Source: Cercozoa sp. M6MM (Eukaryota > Endomyxa: Ascetosporea). Taken from it: a DNA stretch of 22,629 nucleotides. The position numbers and the translations under genes are program-made. This document shows, in pieces, positions 9,649 through 18,276 of the stretch (its first letter is position 1; every line of letters starts with the position of its first letter). Where the stretch lies: the NCBI GenBank assembly GCA_040357565.1, contig JBDODJ010000181.1; one strand, given 5' to 3'. The notes below the pieces were generated by a model that saw nothing but the letters and a program-made list of their open reading frames with translations, made no database searches and was not told the DNA's origin.

Positions 9649-9846
9649 TAGCACACCTCTGCGCGCTCTTGCAATTGCTAAAAAGTAGTTTAAGCTTTAA
9701 ATATAAACGCTGGCTACTTCTATACAAACTCAGACCTGCCCTAACACGAGTATCCTGCACTGTAAGCGTGTCAGAACAGCGTGGAAGCAGCTATTGGTTT
9801 CTGTGCTGCGATCTGCATTGGTGTCGTTGAGCGGTATCTTCTGATC
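9649..9846. promoter_or_regulatory. Bidirectional promoter region, aldehyde dehydrogenase / membrane protein
   Basis: These 198 bp separate divergent start codons at 9648 (minus) and 9847 (plus). An A/T-rich TAAATATAAA at 9698-9707 lies about 50 bases upstream of the aldehyde dehydrogenase ATG and is a plausible TATA-type element on either strand. No further motif is claimed. Confidence 0.4.
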
Positions 9847-11519
9847 ATGCAGCAATGTGTAAGAGATACGTGAGGGCTTGAGAGACGCCTTTGTTTTTGC
9901 TGGGCAGATGCAGCCGTCGCTGCACGTGCTCGAGCACGACATTCGGACAGACCTAGAACGGCAGTGGTACAGGATACACGAGTTGAGGAGGAAGCTGCCG
10001 CCTTCGTTCGTATCGCAGCGGAAAGCTCGCGTGCCGGAAGCAGTGCATCACGTGTTTCAGCGGCACGACGCGCGTCTTCGCGAAATTCTCGCGGCCGGAC
10101 GAATTCTGCCGAAATTTCGCTCGAACTTTCCGTTGCTCGAGTTTGCGTCGTCACTGTCGGAAAGCTTTGCAAGCGAGGAAAGCTTTGCAAGCGACGTGCC
10201 TCACGAAGAGTCGCACAAAGAGTTGCACAAAGAGTCGCACAAAGAGTCGCACAAAGAGTTGCACGAAAAGTCGCCGATTCCGATCTCACCGCCGCTGTCG
10301 GCGACGAGCGACGTCAATGAGTCGCGCGAAACCGATTTTTCACTGCCGAAATTGCCGGAACGAAGTCGAAGCGACGCAGTTTCGACTCGTTCGCTTTCGC
10401 GACAGAGCGAAGCGCCGTCGGAGAACTCGCGAATCTCGGTGCTCACGCAGCGTGTGCGTGAAAGCATCGAGAACATCGACGAAGCGCTGAGTTGCGACGA
10501 CTCTGCGACGAAAACTTCGATCGAAGCAGAAGCGACAAGGCGCGATGAAACCGCTTCGCCAGTCGCCGGAAGAGAAACTTCGCAAAACGTGCCGTCACTG
10601 CCATCGGCGCCAGTTTCGGCCGAAACGAGGCAAAAGTGCTCGACATTGCTCCTTGTGCTGCTGTCGTTTCTCGCCTTTCTCGTGTGCTCTGTCTCGGGTG
10701 CTGTGGCCATGTGGCACTACCACAGAATAGCTTCGCCTGTGTTTTCACAAGAAACGCCGCCTCCCTTGCAAGAAACGCCTCCGTCGCTGCAAGAAACGCC
10801 TCCTGTACCGGTGTCTAACCCATGGAGACCAAGTCCATTCACGACCCACGTCGCCTACGTTCCAACGCTCATGTGCGCCGCTTTCAGCGACAGTTTCGTC
10901 TCGCAGGTGCGTGCTCTGGAACGTTTGGAGCGAGAGAAACGCGCCGTCGTTCTTGTCGACAGCGACACGCAGTGTGCGCCCTTTGGTAGCCTTGCTTGGC
11001 AGCTTTGCTTGAAAGCTTTGAAAGCTTCTTACTCTGAAAGCTTTGCTTTGAATTGAAAGCTTCTTACTCTGAAAGCTTTGCTTTGAACTATGATGTGAAA
11101 GCTCCTGTACTGTGCTAACAACTGTAGGTGCCGAGTGGCGCTTGTGGCGACAAGAACTCCGCCGTCAGTGGCAACTCGAGCGCGATGAGCTCGATCGGCG
11201 AAACGCTCGCAACGCAACGCCCACCGACGAAAACGACGAGACTCACAACGAAAACGACAAAACTCGCAACGAAAGCAACGAAACTCGCAACCAAAACAAC
11301 AAAACGCGCGACGAAGCAAGTAAAGCAGGCGCTAGTGATGACGATAAAGGCGAAGAATCCGAGGAAAGTGATACCAAAGGTCACGAAAGCAGCGAGAGAA
11401 ACCAGCGCGAACAAGGCGTCACTTTGATTGATGAGACCGTGCCGCAGGTGTGGCTGCGTCTGTCGCCCTTCTTTGCCGTGTTTACTGGCGCCGCATCCTT
11501 TGTCTTGTTTGGGTTATGA
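9847..11519 (+). CDS. Unrecognised repeat-rich protein with two predicted membrane segments (493 aa)
   Basis: Exons 9847-9858, 9908-10985 and 11128-11519 join in phase to 1482 nt. Intron 9859-9907 has a strong GTAAGA donor and a T-rich tract before GGGCAG; the ATG at 9908 is an in-frame alternative start. Residues 5-80 are charged and helical (HVLEHDIRTDLERQWYRIHE). A Ser/Glu-rich region follows with small tandem repeats: ESFAS twice and HKES/HKEL several times. A clear membrane helix lies at about 251-275 (LLLVLLSFLAFLVCSVSGAV). After it come three LQETPP-type repeats, a globular-looking stretch, a Gln/Arg-rich helix (EWRLWRQELRRQWQLERDEL), Asn/Glu/Thr repeats (NENDETHNENDKT) and a hydrophobic C-terminal 23 residues. 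No family was recognised. It may be a membrane-tethered scaffold, but no function is assigned. Confidence 0.72.
10158..10266 (+). repeat. Coding tandem repeats (GGAAAGCTTTGCAAGCGA and CACAAAGAGTCG)
   Basis: An 18-nt unit GGAAAGCTTTGCAAGCGA occurs twice in tandem, coding ESFAS repeats. It is soon followed by several 12-nt units CACAAAGAGTCG/CACAAAGAGTTG, coding His-Lys-Glu-Ser/Leu. All are multiples of three and keep frame, as expected for in-frame slippage in a low-complexity protein region. Confidence 0.85.
11001..11095 (+). repeat. Direct repeats with GAAAGCTTTG palindromes in intron 10986-11127
   Basis: The intron carries two near-identical copies of a roughly 33-35 nt unit, containing GAAAGCTTCTTACTCTG followed by AAAGCTTTGCTTTGAA. 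The same GAAAGCTTTG core also appears in the coding repeats of the upstream exon, so the motif has spread across both exon and intron of this gene. Confidence 0.8.
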
Positions 11520-11780
11520 CCCTCCGCACGCGACGTAACTTAACGAACTACCCTAACGTAAACTACGGGCCTCCGTTGCGTTATCGTATGCAGCTGGTAC
11601 GATACCGTACACGACACAGACACGACATACGTTACGTACGACGCGACTGGCAGAGGTGAAGAAAGCACAAACTGGGCCTGGCACAGAGCTTAATTAAGCA
11701 CAAAGCTGAACGTCAAGGAGTCTTAACTCTCGATTTGAACTACTGGTAACGTCAACTACAACTGACAGAGCTGGGCCGCG
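11520..11780 (+). other. Intergenic region between membrane protein and receptor genes
   Basis: This 261-base stretch is rich in ACGT, TACG and CGTA words around 11530-11655 and has no convincing exon. It should contain the 3' UTR of the upstream gene and the promoter of the receptor gene. No clear TATA-like or terminator element was found. Confidence 0.4.
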
Positions 11781-13459
11781 ATGGTTCTCAGTACTCCGCG
11801 CGGATACGGTATCGATCGAACATCTTGTTTTCTCTGAATGAAGTCACCACGTCGATCCTTGAGAACGAACGTCAAACCACTCGCTAGAGCGTGCTGACAG
11901 TAGTTTCGTGTTTCTATGGGATTCTCAGGCTACAGCGGTACCGAAACCTTTTGAGTTCAGTTTAGCTGAACTTCCAGTTAAGCTGCTTTTAAATTTACAA
12001 TGACAAATTCAGTACAATGATTGTTGGTTTAAACAGACAGGAGAGATCTTCTACTCCATGTGCTTGGAGGCGGAATTGGTGCAGTTTCGGCCGTCATGTG
12101 TTTGTTGATGATGTACATTCACTTGCGATTCCCGTATCTTCATCGAAAGAGCATTGTTGTAAACTCTCCAACTGAACTAAACTTGTAAAGAAAAATGTGA
12201 CCTCACACTGTAGGTCAAGATGCTGTTAACAAACTCATACTTTGACTTTATCCACGAACTTGGGTGCCATGTTTCCTTTCAGTTTTTCATTCCATTGTTG
12301 TTCGGAACGTTGTGTTCCCGTAGTTGGGTGTGGGGACCCTTATTCTCCGAAGATCACCGCGATGGTAGAAAAGCGTGGGAGCCTTTCTGTACTATTCAGG
12401 CGACATGCTTCACACTGTGCCGTGTTCAACCTTGTATTGCGAGTTCTCACATATGATAACAATCGAGCAGGTCGGTGATGTCTGCCTGGTGGACGACATG
12501 CATCGCGTTGGAGACACTTCGCATGGTCAAGTGGCCCTTGGTCCGAATAAACGAAAAAACGCGCTTTCGCTGCTTTCTCGCTTTCACTTGTGGTGTTGGT
12601 ATCATTTGCGGCACTGGAAGCATAGTTCGAGGTCACACAGGATCAGTAGAACTTCATTGCTGGATCACAAATCTGTCGGCGAGAATATACTTCTTCTTCC
12701 TGTAAGGACAAATGTACGCTCCAGTATTTTACAGGTGCTCATGTTGTTACTCTTCTGAAGCTGGCTGTTTGCGGCCTACATATTAGACGTCGTGCTGCTC
12801 GTCTTGTTTATCAAGGCAACGTACCAACTCGAGCCTGCCACTAGAGAAAGCGCGGGGGTCCTTCAGGGTACAACAATAAATACCAACTGTTTAATCCTTT
12901 TCCTATGTCAGTTTTGCAGTGGCAAAGAAGCTTGCCTTGATCGTGGCGTCAGACCTCGTGACCTTTAGTGCAATGGTGAGTTTGAATACGACTGGAAGTT
13001 GAGCTGAACGCTGTTATTCCCTCCACTGGCAGGCAGCAACTCGAAACATGGACATCTGGGGACGCAAAGTGCCTTTTTGGTTGGGCGGCATCTTGCTCTC
13101 AATTCTGACCCCAGCTCAGGGTGGCATCAACGTGTGCCTCTACGTTTGGGTACTTTCCCGCAGCTATTAGCAACTTGATGTGATTTAGAGTGGCGAGGTA
13201 TGGAGTCTGCACGATCAGACAAGCAAGGCACTCAAGAGAACATTGAGTCGTGTCTTGCTCTGTGAGGTGTCTTTTTTTTGTCTTAACTCAATTTACATTT
13301 GTCCGATACCAACTGATCAACTGCACCTTCTTTTAACAGAGAGTCGACGCGGACTCTGTGTTTGCAGTTTCAGTTCCAACATCAGAGACGCAACTGAACA
13401 CTCTCACCGAACGAAGAACTCGTGTGCGCGTCGTTCGTACACAGGACACTACAACGTGA
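11781..13459 (+). CDS. Seven-transmembrane receptor, cAMP-receptor-like (class E type)
   Basis: Exons 12037-12158, 12214-12416, 12471-12701, 12761-12867, 12920-12975, 13033-13149, 13189-13266 and 13340-13459 join in phase. A tentative first exon 11781-11808 (MVLSTPRGY plus one base) fits the phase and gives 353 residues. A 9-nt microexon at 11929-11937 would also fit. Seven hydrophobic segments are visible: VLGGGIGAVSAVMCLLMMYI (TM1), the 12214 exon (TM2), CTIQATCFTLSVMSAWWTTC (TM3), CFLAFTCGVGIICGTGSIV (TM4), YFFFLWLFAAYILDVVLLVL (TM5), KLALIVASDLVTFSAM (TM6) and FWLGGILLSILTPAQGGINV (TM7). The Cys-x-x-Gln at the top of TM3 and the HCWI before TM5 match the conserved pair in cAMP-receptor-like GPCRs. 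The tail after TM7 is basic and Ser/Thr-rich. Surface receptor coupling to G proteins is inferred; the ligand is unknown. Confidence 0.78.
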
Positions 13460-13737
13460 CGATGTAGTGACTCTACTGGCAAGTAAAGTGGCAACACACT
13501 GTATTTCCATTAAATTAACGTAACAATGCCACACATCCGACTGGCTAAAACTACCGAGAAACTGACAAAGAGTGTCAATTCTCCGGTGACAGCGCACTTC
13601 GGAAAGCTTCAAACTCCGAGAAACTGACAAAGAACCTGCCGAACCTGTCTCTCGCAACAAGTGTAAAGCCAGAAACCTCTCTTCCTCTCTGCAGAACTCT
13701 CTTGCTAAAACGCGACTCTGAATTCAACTTCCCGAAC
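13460..13737 (+). other. Intergenic region with an 18-bp direct repeat
   Basis: These 278 bases between the receptor stop and the FAS1 start hold two identical copies of CCGAGAAACTGACAAAGA, at 13554-13571 and 13616-13633. They lie within 190 bases upstream of the FAS1 ATG. No coding sequence is supported here. Confidence 0.6.
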
Positions 13738-15832
13738 ATGAAATTTAAACTGAAACTGACAACAGCAGTAACTGTGCTTGCCTTGCCTTGGCATGCAGCG
13801 GCACAAGAAATGGCACCCCCGTAAGTTCTACTCAGTTGGTTTAAATTCATAGCATATTGCATTTTGATATGTTTAGTCTCGGCATGGTGCTACAACAGAC
13901 GCCTGACTTGCAGACTCTCTTCAACCTGCTCGGCTCTCAAGGAGTCGGAGCCGAACTGGCGCCGTTCGTGGCCAAGTTCGGTCAGATCGTCGTGTTTGCG
14001 CCAGAGTTAGTTTCTTCATTAAATGTGTCTACAGAATTAAAGTGTACCTGTTTGGGCAGCAACAATGCATTCGAAAAATTCGGAAAACTCGTGCTGCCAT
14101 CACAACTGACACTGGCCGATGTGCTTCGTTACCACGTGGCACCGATCAGTGTCGGCACACTAGACGACTTTGTGCCACAGAACGGTGACCCCGTCTTCCT
14201 GGTACGCTTGTTGTGTTTCACACCCTTGCAGTCTAAGGGGTTCCTTAAATCAACAGTCGACGTTGGCTCGAATCCCGTGTGAACTGTTGCTGCCATTCCC
14301 GGATGATAGGGAGGACCTCAAGCGAAAGGGACTCGCTCTCCTGGACGACAGTGCTAGTAGTGAAGATTACGAAAACTACCAATACTACGGCGATGCACAG
14401 TACGTCTGTCACGCTGCCGTGTCGGCCGACTTTGCGCGGTGTCGGGATCGCCGGCAAGACGAGCAGTGGCTCGAACTGGCGCAGTTCACGCACCCCGAAG
14501 ACCTCGTCTGCGCCACCACAGCCAAACGCGAGTGTTTTGGTACTGTGTCTGTAGCACCTCTAAGTAATATCTACAACCTAATATGTACAGATAAATCTAA
14601 AATTATATATACAACATATAAATAGATACAAATAAATCTAAAATTATATCTATACGTATAAATAGATATCGATAATATGTATATCGATCGACACTGCATT
14701 TATTGTGCTTGTTTTACAGACCTGTACGCGCAACAATACGTCGACGAGCACCTCTGCGGCGGCTGCCTAGACGTACTACACACCCTAGTGATTCAGTTGT
14801 TGGACACAGCACACCCTTGCCATACAGGCTGCCTACAAGTGCCCGGTGACCTTCTGTGACCCCAAGGTAAAGTACAACGACTACCTATACCCGGACGAGC
14901 ATCCCGACGACACCAACGGCGACACTGAGGAGAGCGAGGAGTACGAGGAGCACGATGGCGACCACGGTGGGGATCAAGAGTACCCGGACGATCAGGGCGG
15001 TCACAATGACGGTACCGACGGTGGTCACAATGACGGTCACACCGATGGTCACAATGACGGATACCCACCGGTCACTGGGCCGACTCCTTCCAACACACCA
15101 TACCCGGTATTAAATCGACTAATATCAACTGACACACAAACAAATACATCTACGTATACATATACATATACATATAAATAATATATATATATATATATAC
15201 ATATACATACTTACATAAATATATATATATATACATATATATGTATATATATATATATATATATTACGTATGTGTAGTCTGCATATATATATATATCGTA
15301 TGTTTATAAACTGCAGAGCACGCAAGCGCCGTCCAAAATGTGGCCTTCGCCGGCCGACGGAAGCGACGGCAAGTGCGCCGCGCGCATCCGGCTGCAGCGC
15401 GTCTCGCCAGGAGCACGTCTCATCGTTATCAATGGGTAGTACTACTCTGACCTGTGCAGTACTCCTGGTGTTTACTTATCTCTCTCTCTCTCTCTCTCTC
15501 TCTGCAACAGAATGCCGGGCATGGCGCAAGCCGAGATCAACGTGAGCGACAACGAACTCAAGGTGCAGGAGGGCCTCGTGCTACGAGTGTCCTCGGTGCT
15601 CGAGATGCGACTCAACGCAACGGCACTCATGGATGGCGATGGACAGTCCGGCAATGAACAGCCAGCCGTGCGGCACGATGATAACAACAGCAATAGCAAC
15701 GCCAACAACAACGACGACTCCAACGAACGCGATGTACAGGGGCCCGCCTCCTCGGCTCAATCGCTGGTGCTCGGTGCCTCCTCGCTCACACTCGCTGTCC
15801 TCGCTAACCTCCTGCTGTCCGAGTCGCTCTAA
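13738..15832 (+). CDS. Secreted FAS1 (fasciclin) domain protein, probably GPI-anchored (469 aa)
   Basis: Eight exons: 13738-13820, 13877-14005, 14060-14201, 14257-14539, 14720-14772, 14828-15106, 15317-15435 and 15511-15832 (1410 nt, all phases consistent). Residues 1-23 form a signal peptide (MKFKLKLTTAVTVLALPWHA). The FAS1 fold begins with DLQTLFNLLG and has the H1 motif VVFAPDNNAFEKF, then LTLADVLRYHV. About 200 residues are then inserted: a Cys-containing segment (HLCGGCLD, YKCPVTFCD), acidic runs and HNDG/HTDG repeats. FAS1-like strands resume with LQRVSPGARLIVING and ELKVQEGLVLRVSSVLE. An Asn/Asp-rich stalk leads to a hydrophobic C-terminus (LGASSLTLAVLANLLLSESL) typical of GPI-attachment signals. 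FAS1 proteins mediate cell or matrix adhesion outside the cell. The His/Asp repeats could bind metal, which is inference. Exons 4-6 do not resemble any family I know. Confidence 0.84.
14540..14719 (+). repeat. AT-rich intron with ATAAATAGATA-type repeats
   Basis: This 180-nt FAS1 intron contains repeated ATAAATAGATA, ACAAATAAATCTAAAATTATAT and related words, so it is far more A/T-rich than the flanking exons. It starts GTACTG and ends TTTTACAG. Confidence 0.8.
15107..15316 (+). repeat. AT-rich intron with (TA)n and (ATATAC)n
   Basis: This 210-nt intron separates the HNDG-repeat exon from the returning FAS1 part. It holds long TA dinucleotide runs, ATACAT units and short inverted repeats, which could form hairpins. 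It starts GTATTA and ends AACTGCAG. Confidence 0.9.
15478..15503 (+). repeat. (TC)n polypyrimidine microsatellite at an acceptor
   Basis: A TC dinucleotide run ends a few bases before the CAACAG acceptor of intron 15436-15510. It forms the polypyrimidine tract of that intron. Confidence 0.9.
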
Positions 15833-16120
15833 AACTCCCAACTCATGTTGTTAAATCTTGTGTCAATGCTGCTAACTGAAACTACTACTGATCAGTTCAA
15901 AGTTTCAGTTCTTTTGTTTAGTTTAAATTGAGTAACCTCAACTGAAGCCAACTGACAGTTTCAGTTTAGCGCGTGTCTGCGCCAAGTCCACCATCGAGGT
16001 TGACAGGCAGTGTCAACAAGACTAATACTGATCTCAAAGACACTGGCTGTCCCGTATATGTACGTCGCCAAGTATACATTTACACATTCAGACTGACTCG
16101 GTCATAGCAAACAGACAGAC
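15833..16120 (+). promoter_or_regulatory. Intergenic region with repeated TTTCAGTT/AACTGA words
   Basis: These 288 bases precede the PrsW-like gene. TTTCAGTT occurs twice (about 15902-15909 and 15959-15966), with several AACTGA or TCAGTT variants between. They could be binding sites, but the words also occur in introns and other gaps of this window, so the role is uncertain. Confidence 0.35.
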
Positions 16121-18166
16121 ATGCATCAAAGCGCGTCGGACTTGTTGCCGCAGCTCGTATTTTCTCTCGCGCTTACAGTATCTAGATAAGAGAGTGTCTG
16201 AACAGTGGCGAGCCAAGGCCTCGACTTTGCTGAAGCAAGGTTCGACAACAGCGAGTATTCTGATTGGAACCGGAATGTTGCTGCTGTGCTTTGTCGTAAT
16301 CGTCTTCGCGGTGGCGGTGCTGATGGGTGGCCAGATGTTGTTGGATCTGTTGTTCGTGCTGCTGTTGGTGTGCGCTCAAGGCTTGCTGATCTTGGGAGGC
16401 TTTTGGTACCTCTACTGCCGAGCGACGCGGATTCCGTGCCTCGTCACTTCGAAACACTACTTCTTGCTCATGGTAAACCACATTTAAGTTGCATGTAAGG
16501 ACATGGCAGTCGGAACTGCTTGAGCAGGGACTTGGAGCAGCGTGGCCGTTAGCGATGACAATTTTTGGTTCGGTGCTTCCCGATCCGCTCTACTTTGTCG
16601 CCTTTGGCGCAGCGCTGTAAGCTGCAGTTTCTTGATCCCCGCCCCCTCGATCTGTCTGCCAGAGAGCACCTGTTTTTTGAACGCGTCTGTACTCAGCCTC
16701 GTATTGTCGACGGTTCTGCTCGGCATCGTCTTCGTCTGGTACTCGAGAGAGTCTCGTATTCGCCAGAAGGGCGCCTGGCTCTACTCGTGCCTGACTGGCT
16801 TCGCGCCAATGCCTCAGTAAGCCCAGTTTGGATGATGATGAATCGTCAGTGTACTTGGGCTCGGGTCAGTTCGAAACTGTACGGTCGTTTAGCTTTGACG
16901 TTATGGAGGCAACGACCTACCAGAGCGACGAACTCGATCCGTTCGCTCAAAGTCGCGCACTTCGTTGGCTTTTCCTCGCTCGCGGAATGCTGCGTACACC
17001 TTCTCTCCGTTTTTTAACTGTTTACTTTCTTTACCTGCTATACGTTACTGCAGTGGCCACGGGATTCTGGTTCCTATTCGTTGGCATTGCACGCCACTTG
17101 GTGCCGACCTCGTTCTGGACAGGACTGGGCCGATTATTCCTGCACCATCTACTCGGTGCCGCACTCGGAGGTACCGCTTGGTTTCCGCCGGCTATACATT
17201 TAACTATTTAACTGGGCTCTTTTCAACGGTGATTCGCCTTAATGACCGCCAGAGGAACTGGGCAAGCTGTGTGCCGCTGCGGCCGTCGTCGTGTGCTTCC
17301 GCTACCGCAAGCTGCGTCAGGTGTTCCCTGTAGCCGCTTTCGTCTGTGGCGCCATCATGGGCCTCAACGAGAACTACTTGTACATCCTCTTGGCGCCGTC
17401 GGAAACCTCGCTGATCGCTCAGTTTGGAGTGATTCGCATGCTAACCTCACTCTGGCAGTAACTCTGTGGAATCTCTCTGTTTTACAGGTCATGATTTATT
17501 TCATGTGCAGCTCCTGTTCTCCGACCACCATTGTCCTGGCTCATGCGTAAAAACTAAAATTAAGAGTTTCAACCGAAACGAAAAAACTACCGGTTCTCGT
17601 ATGCCTGCAGAAACTTCGGTGTAAAAGGCAGCGCTCTAACCTTCGTGGTGCAGGTCTTCCTGCATGCGGCAGGCAACTCCATCATTTCCAGCGGACTGGG
17701 TGGTAAATTGTCGCAAGCGAGGACCACTTTAACACAGTATCCGCCTGTGTACTATATGCTTAAACTGTAGTTTTGCTCTACGTTCTCGTCTGGATGCCGC
17801 TGGAACTCGCACTAAACATCTACGTCATTGTGCGCTGGTGGAAACGCCTCGAACTTATCGCCATGTCTGACACTGCCAACTATCTGCAGGGTATTGTACC
17901 GCATCCACAACCGTACAGTAGTGCCGATGAGTTAATTCACAGTACGCGTGTTTGTGTTAGAGCACACCAAAGTTCTGGAACTCCTGTGCGCCAACTCGAA
18001 ACTGCCCGATGCTGACGTGCGCATCCGCGAGTTCATCGAGCAGCACAAGAGCGTCACAGTGCCTGCAGCGATGCCAACTGACGTCGAGGCGCACCTCCTG
18101 TCGCATGCTCCGCCACCAGCAGCTCCAGAACTCGAACCTACGCATCTACCTGAGGAGTCTGCTTAA
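16121..18166 (+). CDS. PrsW-like multi-pass intramembrane protease candidate (525 aa)
   Basis: Ten exons: 16121-16156, 16179-16472, 16510-16616, 16667-16786, 16827-17170, 17253-17457, 17511-17546, 17611-17702, 17771-17890 and 17943-18166 (1578 nt, phases consistent). The product has at least seven hydrophobic segments, among them MLLLCFVVIVFAVAVL, AWPLAMTIFGSVL, VLSLVLSTVLLGIVFVWY and VYFLYLLYVTAVATGFWFLF. Three motifs in PrsW order are seen: EELGK (about 301-305, the EExxK motif), GAIMGLNENYLYI with Glu about 340, and FLHAAGNSIISSG with His about 399. PrsW-type glutamic or metal-dependent proteases cleave membrane anchors of regulators such as anti-sigma factors. The soluble tail after residue 455 is Pro/Glu-rich. 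The first exon depends on a 22-nt intron (16157-16178), and exon 4 on the third of three tandem AGs. Activity and substrate are unknown; a non-peptidase relative is possible. Confidence 0.78.
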
Positions 18167-18276
18167 ACCACCGCTGTTACGTTTACATGCCTTTGGCCTG
18201 CAGGAGCAGGGATTTGGATTAAATTACTGTAAAACTGCCTTTCAGTTCCAGATCTGGAGTGGGTCTCGACTTCGGT
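18167..18276. other. Short convergent intergenic region
   Basis: Only 110 bases separate the stop codons of the plus-strand PrsW-like gene (18166) and the minus-strand acidic protein gene (18277). Both 3' UTRs must lie here or overlap. No polyadenylation signal was recognised. Confidence 0.6.

Noticed and set aside
15125-15325. Tyr/Ile-rich minus-strand open frame
   Set aside because: It is the translation of a TA/ATAC repeat in a FAS1 intron.
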